Positions 43,618-53,155 are shown, counted from the first letter of the stretch. The stretch is 64,000 nt of DNA from Schlesneria sp. (GCA_028291515.1 JAQGHU010000026.1:46730-110729); one strand, 5' to 3'. The notes: a model not told the origin generated them from the sequence alone. Program-made: numbers and translations.

Positions 43618-45822
43618 TCACCAGCCGATGTCCTTGGTCAACGCCTGTTGAGCTCGATGCAGTTCGGCATACGCACCGTCAATTTCCATCAGTTCATCAT
43701 GCGTTCCGATTTCCACCAGCCGGCCGCGTTCGATGACCATGATCCGATTGGCCTGACGCAGAGTGCTCAGTCGGTGCGCAATCGCGATCGTCGTTCGACC
43801 GCGAACCAGGTTCTGCAACGCTTCCTGAATCTGCCTCTCCGTCGTCGAATCCAATGCGGATGTCGCTTCATCCAGGATCAAGATCCGCGGATCGATCAGC
43901 AGCGCGCGGGCAATGCTGATGCGTTGTCGCTCGCCCCCCGACAGCGATTGACCGCGTTCACCCACCAGAGAATCATAGCCATCGGCCAGTTGCAGGATGA
44001 ATTCATGAGCGCGAGCCGCCTTGGCCGCGTTAATGACTTCCTCACGTGTCGCATCCGGTCGACCATACGATATGTTTTCGGAGATCGTCCCGTAGAAGAG
44101 GAACGGATCCTGCAAGACGATCCCGACGTTGCGGCGATACTGCTCCACCTTGTAACTGCGGATATCGACTCCGTCAGCGAAAATGGCTCCTTCAGCGACG
44201 TCGAAAAATCGGCAGACCAGATTGATCAGCGTGCTCTTCCCCGCTCCCGTATGCCCGACGAGCCCAATCATTTCTCCGGCATGAATCTTGAGCGAGAAAT
44301 CTTTGATGACCTTGCGGTTTCCGTAACGGAACCCAACATGACGAAATTCCAATTCCCCCTGCAGTTTGTCGACCATCACCGGACGAGCAGGTTCCGGAAC
44401 ATTACTGACGCGGTCGAGAATTTCAAAGATCCGCTGAGCACTCGTCGCGGCTCGTTGAGACGCATTGACCATGCGACTCATCATTTCCAGCTTGCCGTAG
44501 AACTTCATGCTCAACCAGACAAACGTGGTGAGCGCACCAACGTCAAAATCAGGCTCATGCCTCATGATCAGCCAGACGCCATAAGCCCACACGACGAACA
44601 CGCCGAGTGAATTCAAGAAGGTGATTAAGGGCCAGAAAAACGTCCAAAGGGAATTCACGCGATTGTTGGCTGCGACAACCGCTTCGTTTGCCGTTTGAAA
44701 CCGCTCAATTTCACGCTCTTCCTGTGCAAACGCTTTGACGACGCGGATCCCGGGAATCGTGTCCGCCAATACACTGGTCATGTGCGCCCAGGCTCGACTA
44801 CCTGCTTGAAAACCGACTTGCAGCTTGTCGCGCGAGTAGTACATCATCCAAACAATGAACGGTACTGGCAGCAATGTGACTACGCCCAACTTCAAATTCA
44901 TCTGGAACAACGACACCGCGACCACAACCAACAGAATCGAGTTCGCCATGAAATCGACAATGCTGTCCGACAAGAACTGACACAGCCGATCCGAATCATT
45001 GCTGATTCGCGACATCAGATCGCCGGTCCGCTTCCCTCCAAAGTACTCCAATGACAGCTTTTGCAGATGAGCATACGTCTTGTTGCGCAAATCTCCGGTC
45101 ACCCGTTCGCTGACCCATGCCAGTATCGCCCCTTGCGCCCAACCTAATACCCAAGCCAAAACCGCCGCGCCAAGCATAATCCCCAGGTAATAAACGGCCG
45201 GTGATAGCGAGCTGATCTTTGAAGACTCGTATTGAGTCAGCAGATTGATCAGTGGCCTGGTCATCTTCGCTGTTTCGACATCAGCGATGGTGGCCGACAG
45301 CGACAAAACAAACGCGACGAACATCCACCATGCATGTGGCTTCGCAAAGCGCCACAGCCGGAACAATGCCATCGTGTCCGGTGGTGTGACCTGCTCTTCC
45401 CCTTCCGGAATCTCTTCTTCGTCGAAGTGCTTCCGGATCGCGTGACCACCTTTAACGTCTTCAAATCGATCGCCAAAGACGAGTGCCGCCGGACCTTGAG
45501 CGATCGTATAGTGCCAGTAGCTGAGGCGCCGGCTGTAGCCGAGCATCTCCAGCGTTCCCAACCCGGCGCGATCTTTCGTTCGCAGCTTCTCGACCTCGGA
45601 CAACGGCCATTCATTGACAGCCGTGCCGCTGCTGATAATTCGCCGATCGGTCAGGGCCAGCAACGTCGTTCGATACTGCCGCAGTTCGTCGATATCCGAA
45701 ATCATCCACGCAATGACAAACTCGCCAGCGGTGAGCCGCGATTCAATGGGCTGACGCAGCGAGGAACTGACGGATGACCAACCCTCGGCGTGCGACGTGA
45801 CCAGGGGAGCAATTGGATTCAA
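43618..45822 (-). CDS. ABC exporter (permease-ATPase fusion) with extra N-terminal domain
   Basis: At 734 residues it is about 130 longer than MsbA-like half-transporters. The extra N-terminus (1-130) includes TLLALTDRRIISSG, a PH-like strand pattern often seen ahead of the DUF1854-linked exporters. Six membrane helices span about 165-440. The ATPase has GLVGHTGAGKSTLINL (Walker A), LSGGERQRISIARAL (signature) and ILILDEATSALD (Walker B). The start appears to be TTG at 45822; the next in-frame ATG would remove 39 residues. Substrate is unknown. Confidence 0.92.
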   Translation of the reverse strand: MNPIAPLVTSHAEGWSSVSSSLRQPIESRLTAGEFVIAWMISDIDELRQYRTTLLALTDRRIISSGTAVNEWPLSEVEKLRTKDRAGLGTLEMLGYSRRLSYWHYTIAQGPAALVFGDRFEDVKGGHAIRKHFDEEEIPEGEEQVTPPDTMALFRLWRFAKPHAWWMFVAFVLSLSATIADVETAKMTRPLINLLTQYESSKISSLSPAVYYLGIMLGAAVLAWVLGWAQGAILAWVSERVTGDLRNKTYAHLQKLSLEYFGGKRTGDLMSRISNDSDRLCQFLSDSIVDFMANSILLVVVAVSLFQMNLKLGVVTLLPVPFIVWMMYYSRDKLQVGFQAGSRAWAHMTSVLADTIPGIRVVKAFAQEEREIERFQTANEAVVAANNRVNSLWTFFWPLITFLNSLGVFVVWAYGVWLIMRHEPDFDVGALTTFVWLSMKFYGKLEMMSRMVNASQRAATSAQRIFEILDRVSNVPEPARPVMVDKLQGELEFRHVGFRYGNRKVIKDFSLKIHAGEMIGLVGHTGAGKSTLINLVCRFFDVAEGAIFADGVDIRSYKVEQYRRNVGIVLQDPFLFYGTISENISYGRPDATREEVINAAKAARAHEFILQLADGYDSLVGERGQSLSGGERQRISIARALLIDPRILILDEATSALDSTTERQIQEALQNLVRGRTTIAIAHRLSTLRQANRIMVIERGRLVEIGTHDELMEIDGAYAELHRAQQALTKDIGW

Positions 45823-45915
45823 AACACGGCCCGATGGAAGTTTGACGAAGATGGAATAGAAGTGAACAGATTACCGAGCCGTAAGAGGGAATGGGAGAGA
45901 CTCGCGGTCCCCTCG

Positions 45916-46911
45916 TCATTCAGCCTCAATATTCTGGGTAATCATATCATTGACGGCTTGCGTACTTCCGAACGCAAACAGGCAATCTCCTGCTTCGATG
46001 ACGGCCGTGCCGGGCGGTGGCATCAGCCTCTCACCGTTCGCGCGCCGAATCCCAATCACCATGACCCCGCGTTCTCGCAGATCGGTATCCATCAGCCGTT
46101 TGCCAACGCAGGGGCTCTTCGCAGTGATCTGAACGTCAGCCAATTCCAGTTCACTGCCGTGATCGTCGGTCACGTCGAAAAAATCTTCAACGCTGGGGTT
46201 CAGCATCAGGCGAGCCATCTTCGTCGCCCCACTGCTGAACGGACTGACAACGCGATTTGCCCCCGCTCGCTCCAGTTTGTCGACCGCCTTTTCATCACTC
46301 GCACGAGCCACTATCTGAAGTTTTTCATTCAGCAGACGGGCCGACAGCACAACATAAACATTGTCGGCATCAGTCGGCAGAACGGTCGTCAGCGCTTTCG
46401 CTTCGAGGATGCCCGCGGTCAGCAGCACTTCGTCATGAGTCGAGTCCCCAACGATATAGGGCCAATGCTTTTCCCGGCACAAAGTGGCAATGCGTTCATC
46501 AACATCGATGACGATAAATGGTTTGTTGCGTGAGTGCAGATACCGGCAGACCGTGCGTCCCATGCGCCCGAATCCACAGATGATGTAGTGACCTTTCAGT
46601 TTTCTGATCACGTGCTCCATTGCTCGCTTCTCCCAATAGCCTCGCACCTGCAAATTGACCAGCGACTGCCCCAACTGAGAGACACAGTACGTAAAGATAC
46701 CGACCCCAACCATCAGGTAGCAGATGATGAACAGCTTCGTCCACGGGTTCAGTTCTGCCTGAGATGTCGCCGACAAACCGACCGTCGTCATGATGATGAC
46801 GGCTTCGTAAAAACACTGCAGCCAATCCCAACCCTCGGTCAACCGAAAGCAGACGGCTCCCAGTGTGAGAAATCCGAGTAATAGCGCGGCAATGGCAAAC
46901 AATTTTCTCAT
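45916..46911 (-). CDS. two-TM ion channel with RCK (TrkA-N and TrkA-C) domains, atypical filter
   Basis: The 331-residue protein has two membrane helices (about 3-22 and 58-80) flanking a pore loop, then TrkA-N (HYIICGFGRMGRTVC, an NAD-type Rossmann loop) and TrkA-C (about 245-325, ending GDCLFAFGST). The layout equals MthK-type potassium channels. The selectivity filter, normally TVGYG or TVGFG, is TTVGLSATSQ, so the last glycine is missing. Ion selectivity may differ or pores may be closed. It lies 30 bp after hpnE and 93 bp before the ABC exporter. Confidence 0.85.
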   Translation of the reverse strand: MRKLFAIAALLLGFLTLGAVCFRLTEGWDWLQCFYEAVIIMTTVGLSATSQAELNPWTKLFIICYLMVGVGIFTYCVSQLGQSLVNLQVRGYWEKRAMEHVIRKLKGHYIICGFGRMGRTVCRYLHSRNKPFIVIDVDERIATLCREKHWPYIVGDSTHDEVLLTAGILEAKALTTVLPTDADNVYVVLSARLLNEKLQIVARASDEKAVDKLERAGANRVVSPFSSGATKMARLMLNPSVEDFFDVTDDHGSELELADVQITAKSPCVGKRLMDTDLRERGVMVIGIRRANGERLMPPPGTAVIEAGDCLFAFGSTQAVNDMITQNIEAE

Positions 46912-46940
46912 GCAAATCGACCGACCTGATCGGACCTTCC

Positions 46941-48362
46941 TTAGCGTTTAATTCCCATCAGCAGACGACTCATCGGCGCGACCGGCAAGTCTGGACGAAC
47001 AACAGGTTCTGGCCGCCCCAGCCTCTTCAAGACATTCGCCGCCGCCAGATAACCACTTCTGACCGCCCCTTCCATCGTCGCCGGCCAACCCGTCTGGGTC
47101 CAATCTCCCGCCAGTTGCAGATTCGGCACGGGCGACTGCTGAGTGGGCCGCAGTGTATCCACACCGGGCACCGGAGAGAACACGGCGCGATGCTCGGTCA
47201 CTTGTCGCGAATGCAACAGCTTCGCGTCAGCCGTGATTGGCCAGACCGAAGTTAGTTCGGAAATCACCTGCGCGAGGATGCTTTCTTTCGATTGACCAGC
47301 CAACTCACGACTAGCACTGATCACAATCTGATAGTAGTACCCAGCTTCAGGATTCGCTGCGGCCGATTCAGTCTCCGATCGTTTTGCCAGTGCCGTCCGA
47401 TTGAAGACCCACTGACACAATCGATCGACAAGAACCGCGTGCGGCAGATCCGTGATCGACCGATCGAACCACAAGTGGAGACTGGAAATCGGCGCGGCCT
47501 GCAACTGAGAGACCCCCGCCAGACTCGGATGACTCGCCAGCGACGCAGGCAGCAGTGACAACACCCGATTAAACGGTGCCGCCATAATGAATTCATCACC
47601 CTCGACTGATTCACCCGAACTCAACAGGGCTGATTTCACTCCATCGTCTAAGAGATTCAGAGTCTCCGCCGTAGACTGCATACGAATCTCGCTCCCGCGC
47701 GAAGTCAGCCAGTCGGTCAGTCGCCCGCCATACAAGTCTTCCAGCGGGACCGACGGAATCTCGACCAGCCAGCCGTCACGATGAGCGAGAAACGTATCGA
47801 CAAACACTTTGCGAGCGTGTTCGACATCGATTCGATCCAGCGTCTCACTCAGCGCACTCACCAGCACCACATGCCAGAAGCGATTGATCGTATTTGTCGA
47901 CTGATTATGCCGCTTCAACCATTCCGAAAACGGCAACCCACGCTCTTCCGGTCGAATCCCTTTAGCCAGCGACCGCAGCCCCATTCCCAACGACAGCTTG
48001 TCCTGCCAACTCAGGTAGCTCAATCGGGCAAACGCTCCTGCTAAATGAAGTGGAGCGGGCAACGCGCTCGCGGAGAATGGATCAATCTTTCCTGAAGGCC
48101 CGACAAAGTACAGCGTCTTCTCAATACAAAAAAATTCCGCCAGCCCCGTCGTTTCGCAGAAATGCCGGAAGTTCGTGCAACAACCGAGCGACACATGCTG
48201 GCAGTTGTCGATGTACGAACCCGAAGTCGGATCGAGAAACGAACTCGCCCGCCCCCCCAGGCGCGGTCGCGACTCCAAGACTACGCATTTCACACCGCGT
48301 TCCGTCAAGGCCACCGCCGCCGCCAGCCCTGCCAGCCCCCCACCGATAATAATGATCCGCAT
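46941..48362 (-). CDS. hpnE: hydroxysqualene dehydroxylase
   Basis: The 473-residue FAD protein is HpnE, which reduces hydroxysqualene to squalene after HpnC and HpnD. IIIIGGGLAGLAAAVAL is the FAD-binding motif, with VLESRPRLGGRASSF, SYIDNCQHVSLGCCTNFRHF (read as two short blocks) and a C-terminal LAGDWTQTGWPATMEGAVRSG. The ATG at 48362 starts the protein exactly before the Rossmann strand; the upstream frame to 48446 is non-homologous. hpnC and hpnD are not in the window. The gene starts a long minus-strand run. Confidence 0.93.
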   Translation of the reverse strand: MRIIIIGGGLAGLAAAVALTERGVKCVVLESRPRLGGRASSFLDPTSGSYIDNCQHVSLGCCTNFRHFCETTGLAEFFCIEKTLYFVGPSGKIDPFSASALPAPLHLAGAFARLSYLSWQDKLSLGMGLRSLAKGIRPEERGLPFSEWLKRHNQSTNTINRFWHVVLVSALSETLDRIDVEHARKVFVDTFLAHRDGWLVEIPSVPLEDLYGGRLTDWLTSRGSEIRMQSTAETLNLLDDGVKSALLSSGESVEGDEFIMAAPFNRVLSLLPASLASHPSLAGVSQLQAAPISSLHLWFDRSITDLPHAVLVDRLCQWVFNRTALAKRSETESAAANPEAGYYYQIVISASRELAGQSKESILAQVISELTSVWPITADAKLLHSRQVTEHRAVFSPVPGVDTLRPTQQSPVPNLQLAGDWTQTGWPATMEGAVRSGYLAAANVLKRLGRPEPVVRPDLPVAPMSRLLMGIKR

Positions 48363-48561
48363 ACTGCCCCGACTTAACCCGCCGACTCCTTCGGCGATCC
48401 TTCCGATAACTGAACACTCGCCGAGAGAATAGCGATTGAAAGCCAAATTGTGGACGCCACCGAAGTCGGCCGGAAAGTATCGTCGCCAATTGCGACCGCC
48501 TTCGTGAATGCAGTATTGTCGACGACGAAATCGCTTACTCGGATTGAACCATGGCCAACTG

Positions 48562-49332
48562 ATGCTGAAAACTCAGACATCTTCGTTCCCGACTCTGCTC
48601 CGCTCTTTGGGCCGAGCCGCAGTCGAGTTCATCTATCCGCCGACTTGCCTGCTCTGCCCAACCGGGATCTCCGAAGAGGCCGATCAGCATCCCGACTTCT
48701 GTTCTGGTTGCCTCAACAAGTTGACGACGGTGATCGCGAATGCTTGCCTCCGTTGTGGTGCGCCAGTAGGGCCCTTCACCATTGCCAGCGATCACTGCAT
48801 CCTCTGCAAACGAGAAGGCTTTGCCTTCGACGAAGTCATTCGCCTGAATCTTTATCGAGACGAAACGCGAGTCGCCTGCCTGAGAGCGAAAAATCCATCG
48901 GGCGCTCTCCTCGCCAAAACGTTGGTGAATCTTCTGGTCGACGCACAGCAGATCAGGCTCTCGCAGCAAACTTTTGATGCGATCGTCCCTGTGCCAGAGC
49001 ATTGGTTGAAAAGACTCGTCCGATCGCAATATGCGGCCGAAACAATGGCCCGGCAAATCGCGACGCGGTTGAAGGTCCGGCTGGCGACCGATATTCTCGC
49101 CAAAGCTCGTTGGACTCCAAAGCAGGCCAAAAGTTCACCCGTGCAGCGTCGACAGCAGCAGCAAGATGCGTTTCGCGCGGTGAAGTCCAGTTTGCAAGGG
49201 CAATCCATCCTGCTGGTGGACGACATTCTGACAACCGGCGCGACCGCCGATGCGGCTGCGAAGGCGTTGAAACGAGCCGGCGCGAAACGCGTCGTCGTGG
49301 CGGTGGTCGCCGTCAGCCCTCCACGAGTTTGA
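48562..49332 (+). CDS. comF: ComF family phosphoribosyltransferase-like competence protein
   Basis: The 256-residue protein starts at ATG 48562. The N-terminal zinc-ribbon-like part has CLLC, CSGC, CLRCGAP and CILC. The C-terminal PRTase-type domain carries VPVPEHWLKRLVRSQY and the PRPP motif ILLVDDILTTGATADA. ComF proteins act with ComFA in natural transformation, though in many species they are co-opted. With comEC this suggests a competence gene set. It is followed 40 bp later by hemC. Confidence 0.92.
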   Translation: MLKTQTSSFPTLLRSLGRAAVEFIYPPTCLLCPTGISEEADQHPDFCSGCLNKLTTVIANACLRCGAPVGPFTIASDHCILCKREGFAFDEVIRLNLYRDETRVACLRAKNPSGALLAKTLVNLLVDAQQIRLSQQTFDAIVPVPEHWLKRLVRSQYAAETMARQIATRLKVRLATDILAKARWTPKQAKSSPVQRRQQQQDAFRAVKSSLQGQSILLVDDILTTGATADAAAKALKRAGAKRVVVAVVAVSPPRV

Positions 49333-49372
49333 TGTCCCCAATAGAATCCACGACCAGACAGTTTGATCAGTG

Positions 49373-50344
49373 ATGTGCTTCAATGCACGAGAGAGATTTC
49401 CATTGCCAGCACCTAAGACCATTCGAATTGCCACTCGATCCAGCAACCTGGCGCTGTGGCAAGCGAATCATATCGCCGACTTGATCCGCCGGGCCTCGCC
49501 CGAAACCACTGTCGAACTGGTCCACGTCTCCACGACAGGAGATCGCGATCAGACCGAACGGCTACGCGATCTGGGTAGCTTCGGAGTCTTCACGCGCGAA
49601 GTTCAGAACGCCGTTCTCGATAGACGAGCCGACATCGCCGTTCACAGCCTGAAGGACTTGCCGACCGATTCCGTGCCCGGCTTGGTCCTGGCAGCAACCC
49701 CCGCTCGCGGTGCCACCGCAGACGCCTTGGTCCTGCCGAAAGGAAGTACCGCTGCCGCCACTGTGAATGCCTTGCCTCCGAATGCTCGCGTCGGCACCGG
49801 CAGCCCGCGTCGCCAAGCACAACTACGCTATCTTCGCAGTGACCTGATCCTCGAAGAAGTTCGCGGCAACGTCGAAACTCGACTGCGAAAACTCGATGAA
49901 GGTCAGTACGACGCCTTGGTCCTGGCCGTCGCCGGACTGACAAGGCTTGGTCTGGCAGATCGAATCTCCTGCGAACTCGCCCCCCCCCACATGTTCCCCG
50001 CCGTCAGCCAGGGCGCGGTCGGGGTGGAATGTCGCGCTGATGATCAGGCGGTTCGACAAGTTCTCGCTGCGATCACCGATCCCGCAACGCTATCCGCCGC
50101 AACCGCGGAGCGCAGCCTGCTGCGGACACTACGAGCCGGCTGTCATGCCCCCTTGGGCGTCGCAACGACACCTCAAGGTGACGGGGCCATTCAACTCGAA
50201 GCGGTGATCCTGCCGCAAGACGGGTCACATCGCTGGATGGCCAGCGCCACAGCTCCGACAGCAGACGCCGAATTGCTCGGTCAACAAGTCGCTCAGATGC
50301 TACTTGATCAGGGGGCTGGCCAAGTCCTGGGGAATGCCAGTTGA
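49373..50344 (+). CDS. hemC: porphobilinogen deaminase (hydroxymethylbilane synthase)
   Basis: HemC polymerises four porphobilinogens into hydroxymethylbilane. The 323-residue protein has IRIATRSSNLALWQ, FTREVQNAV, HSLKDLPTD (Asp of the active site), ARVGTGSPRRQAQL and the dipyrromethane-cofactor Cys in RAGCHAPLG. An ATG at 49373 is preferred, but a GTG at 49370 or a TTG at 49403 (with GAGAG upstream) is also possible. Its 3' end overlaps the convergent TPR gene by 45 bp. Confidence 0.95.
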   Translation: MCFNARERFPLPAPKTIRIATRSSNLALWQANHIADLIRRASPETTVELVHVSTTGDRDQTERLRDLGSFGVFTREVQNAVLDRRADIAVHSLKDLPTDSVPGLVLAATPARGATADALVLPKGSTAAATVNALPPNARVGTGSPRRQAQLRYLRSDLILEEVRGNVETRLRKLDEGQYDALVLAVAGLTRLGLADRISCELAPPHMFPAVSQGAVGVECRADDQAVRQVLAAITDPATLSAATAERSLLRTLRAGCHAPLGVATTPQGDGAIQLEAVILPQDGSHRWMASATAPTADAELLGQQVAQMLLDQGAGQVLGNAS

Positions 50345-51550
50345 TGTTGTCGACGCGCTCGAATTCGATTCCTCTCGATAAATCTGCAGGCATCCGAAGT
50401 GGCCCAGGGTCAACTTGTCGATGAGCTTCTGTCCGTCTCGTTGATATCGACGCGGATCAAGCGACATTGCCTGGCGAGCATGAGTGCGTGCCTGACCAGC
50501 CTGTTGCATGTCTTCGTAAAACTGCGCGAGTAAGAAATGGTTTTCCGCCGTCGGCGAAACGGCCAGCACCTCCAGGTAGTGACTCTCGGCGACCTCATAG
50601 TTCCCCAGCTTTCGTTCGCAATACGCCAACCGCAGCGCCGATTGAATCAGGCCGGCATCACGTTGCGGCGACTGAGACTGATTTTGCCAACTCACGAGCG
50701 CGCGTTGATGAAATGTTCTCGCATCGTCCCACCGAGCGGCGTTCTCATGAATTGTCCCAGCCAGATCGTATGCCTGGGCAGCAACGTCCGACTCACCGAG
50801 CTTCGCCAGTTCAGCAAGCGCCGCTTCCGTTTCAGCTAACATCGCGAGCATTCGACATCGCCGCAAACGACTCTCGGTTGTCATCGCTAGAGGCATCGCG
50901 GCCACCTGCGATTCCAGAGCATGCACACGCTGATCGAGTTCCCTTGAAAGCTCTTTCAATGAGCGAGACCTCCACACCATCGACGGAGCCAACCGGCAGA
51001 CCTCTCGGATCTTGCTCCGTGCCTCGCCAAACCGAGATTGGCTGACGAGTTCTTCGACGACGATCGCGTCGTGGCGACATCGGGCCAAGACATAAACGAG
51101 AGGAAGAACTCCCACGACCAGGATCCCGAAACCAGCCCAGAGAATCGCACCCCGTTTCGATGATGCAGCCAATGCCCAGTCCGTCACAGCAATGGGCAAC
51201 AGGAGCCACGCTGATGTCGTCAAGCAGACTGCGACAACAACTCGCACGATCCAGATCGGGATGTATTCCGTCACCACCTCCCAAGGACCGTACATTAGGC
51301 CCAATGACGTCATGGCAGCGACAACGAACGCTCCGATGGCAACTGTCCGATGAGATGCCAGTCGCAGTGATACGACGAGCGGCAGCGAGCTCAGCATGTA
51401 AACGAACGCAACGTCCCGTCGCACAAATAGCGATGACGCAATTCCGCAATAAATCACCGCGGTCGCGACCACCAGCCGGAGAAAGTCCACCGTCAACGGC
51501 ACAATGTGACGATCGGCAATGACACGATGATGTCGAAGTGGAAGACTCAT
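50300..51550 (-). CDS. membrane protein with C-terminal TPR domain
   Basis: The 416-residue protein has five or six transmembrane helices in the first 160 residues, then a soluble helical part with TPR-like repeats (about 250-370). YDLAGTIHENAARWDDARTFHQRAL and AYCERKLGNYEVAESHYLEVL, each read as two helices, show the TPR spacing. It is the last gene of a three-gene operon with a lipoprotein and a polytopic membrane protein (1-base gap from the latter). Function is unknown; TPR proteins generally scaffold. The 3' end overlaps hemC antisense by 45 bp. Confidence 0.72.
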   Translation of the reverse strand: MSLPLRHHRVIADRHIVPLTVDFLRLVVATAVIYCGIASSLFVRRDVAFVYMLSSLPLVVSLRLASHRTVAIGAFVVAAMTSLGLMYGPWEVVTEYIPIWIVRVVVAVCLTTSAWLLLPIAVTDWALAASSKRGAILWAGFGILVVGVLPLVYVLARCRHDAIVVEELVSQSRFGEARSKIREVCRLAPSMVWRSRSLKELSRELDQRVHALESQVAAMPLAMTTESRLRRCRMLAMLAETEAALAELAKLGESDVAAQAYDLAGTIHENAARWDDARTFHQRALVSWQNQSQSPQRDAGLIQSALRLAYCERKLGNYEVAESHYLEVLAVSPTAENHFLLAQFYEDMQQAGQARTHARQAMSLDPRRYQRDGQKLIDKLTLGHFGCLQIYREESNSSASTTSTGIPQDLASPLIK

Positions 51551-51551
51551 C

Positions 51552-52568
51552 TCAGCTCGCCGATAAACCCGAAGTTCGTGCCGGTCGATGCCGCCAGATC
51601 ACACCGTCGAAGGCATAATGCAAGAACGCCACGACGACATTCAGAAACAGCCAGTGCTCCGCCCAGCCTTGATCGAGCAGCCAGGCACCGCTGCCCAGCA
51701 CGACCAAAAATGCTCCCAAAGATAAAGACCATTGCGTAGCAATGATCCCTAACCAATCCCGACTTTCGGAACGATTCGCGTTTCGTTTGCGAACCGACCA
51801 ACTCACGACGGCCAGATACTCGACCGCGTGAAACAACGCCGAGGCGGTCGTCAGCGCGAGCGCCAGACCGGGCTTTCGAAAATGAACGGCCCACAACAAG
51901 CCGAGGTACAGCGAACTGACACTCGCCAAATAGAGCAGCCGCCCTCGAGCGACACGAGTCCAGTTTGCAGCGTCACGAACGAGCAGAGCCAGCGGGACCG
52001 CGGGAACAACCCAGTCGAGCGTTGCGAAGATCGAATCACTCGTCGCACTCGACCACGTTGCGATGGCGACTCGCAATGTCACATACAACAGAAAGAACCG
52101 CAGCAGCCACCGCTCCACGATGACCTGTCTTGGCGGAGCGACCTCGGTCAAGCGGCCATAGATCCGGTAAATTCCCTGATGCTGAGCCGCAAAATGCCAG
52201 GCATTCCAGATGTAGTCAATGGTCAGCAGGCAGGTCAGCGCGCCGGTGGTAATTCGGACAGTCGTGCAGATCGCGATCGCACAGACCAGAATCCCTACAA
52301 ACAAAAATCGACGTTGGCGAAACCGTTCTCGATCGAGAAAGACCAGCGCGAGGGTGATCCAGCGATGCGGCGTCGTCACAAAATAGACTTGCCAGAACTG
52401 CAGGCCCGCCCGCCCCTCGAAACCTTCGCGAAATTGCAGCAGCAAAATCAGCGGCCAGGTGACGTTGGCAACCATCAACGCATCGAACGCTGGCGAGACC
52501 AGCCAGTTACGCGACGGGATCACCGTTACTCCGATCCCGTCGGCGGTCGCGGGTAACACCGCCGTCAC
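51552..52568 (-). CDS. polytopic membrane protein with conserved histidine motifs
   Basis: The 338-residue protein (GTG start; overlaps the lipoprotein stop by 4 bases) has about eight to nine membrane helices. Histidines recur in TTPHRWITL, YIWNAWHFAAQHQGIY, FHAVEYLAVVSW and LHYAFDGVIWRHR. Histidines placed in membrane helices with W-H-x-x-A-Q-H recall metal-dependent membrane oxygenases of the Brp/Blh kind, but similarity is not strong enough to name it. Similar proteins occur in planctomycetes next to TPR proteins. Confidence 0.6.
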   Translation of the reverse strand: MTAVLPATADGIGVTVIPSRNWLVSPAFDALMVANVTWPLILLLQFREGFEGRAGLQFWQVYFVTTPHRWITLALVFLDRERFRQRRFLFVGILVCAIAICTTVRITTGALTCLLTIDYIWNAWHFAAQHQGIYRIYGRLTEVAPPRQVIVERWLLRFFLLYVTLRVAIATWSSATSDSIFATLDWVVPAVPLALLVRDAANWTRVARGRLLYLASVSSLYLGLLWAVHFRKPGLALALTTASALFHAVEYLAVVSWSVRKRNANRSESRDWLGIIATQWSLSLGAFLVVLGSGAWLLDQGWAEHWLFLNVVVAFLHYAFDGVIWRHRPARTSGLSAS

Positions 52569-53155
52569 TGATGCCGGCCCAATAACGCACGTTGGTCGCG
52601 CGATCCCTTCGATCGCGCCACAATCAAGATCGGCTGTTCAAATCGCGCAGCGACACCCGGCGGGTTCGCTCCCTGGCCGGGACCGACATCCAACGTCCGT
52701 TGCAAATCAAAATTCAAGACGTTGCTGGTTGGTTCGACTGTTGCCCGCAATGGCGATTTGCCGGGGTCCCCATAGGCGGCCGGAATGTGATCACCCTGAG
52801 AGACCGCGATCCCTTGCATCCCCCCCTCAGGAATCGGCTGTCCATCGGGAATTGCCTCTCGCGGTTCCATTGAGGTTGACTGCACGATCACGACACGGAA
52901 ATAGCCCACCATCGAACCGTCGCCACCGGAGTACGTCGTCAGTTCGTAGGTCCCATTCTCACGGATCTCGCCCCCAGCGGTCTTCCCCTTTTGCTTCTCT
53001 ATGGGGATGAAGGCAATCGAACCGCCCCCTGGCATGGCATTCCCTTCCAGCCGGATCGTTCCCCGAACGGGATAAACGGGTTGGCGGTCCGAGTTGTTGC
53101 ATCCCGCGACAACAGCCACAAGACTGATCCCGACCAGGGAAAGTCTGAAACTCAT
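52565..53155 (-). CDS. planctomycete-type lipoprotein with carboxypeptidase-regulatory-like fold
   Basis: The 196-residue protein has a lipoprotein signal (VGISLVAVVAGC, Cys19). A beta-sandwich domain follows: VYPVRGTIRLEGNAMPGGGSI then ENGTYELTTYSGGDG and GYFRVVIV, typical of the transthyretin-like domains in planctomycete surface lipoproteins. These lipoproteins commonly follow DUF1559 genes, as here (182 bp away). It is the first gene of a lipoprotein-membrane-TPR operon. Confidence 0.75.
   Translation of the reverse strand: MSFRLSLVGISLVAVVAGCNNSDRQPVYPVRGTIRLEGNAMPGGGSIAFIPIEKQKGKTAGGEIRENGTYELTTYSGGDGSMVGYFRVVIVQSTSMEPREAIPDGQPIPEGGMQGIAVSQGDHIPAAYGDPGKSPLRATVEPTSNVLNFDLQRTLDVGPGQGANPPGVAARFEQPILIVARSKGSRDQRALLGRHQ

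Noticed and set aside
43648..44610. 320-codon + strand ORF opposite the ABC exporter
   Set aside because: It lies over the ATPase motifs of the exporter on the other strand and shows no motif of its own.
45790..46533. 247-codon + strand ORF opposite the ion channel
   Set aside because: Antisense of the TrkA-N/TrkA-C domains; no independent evidence.
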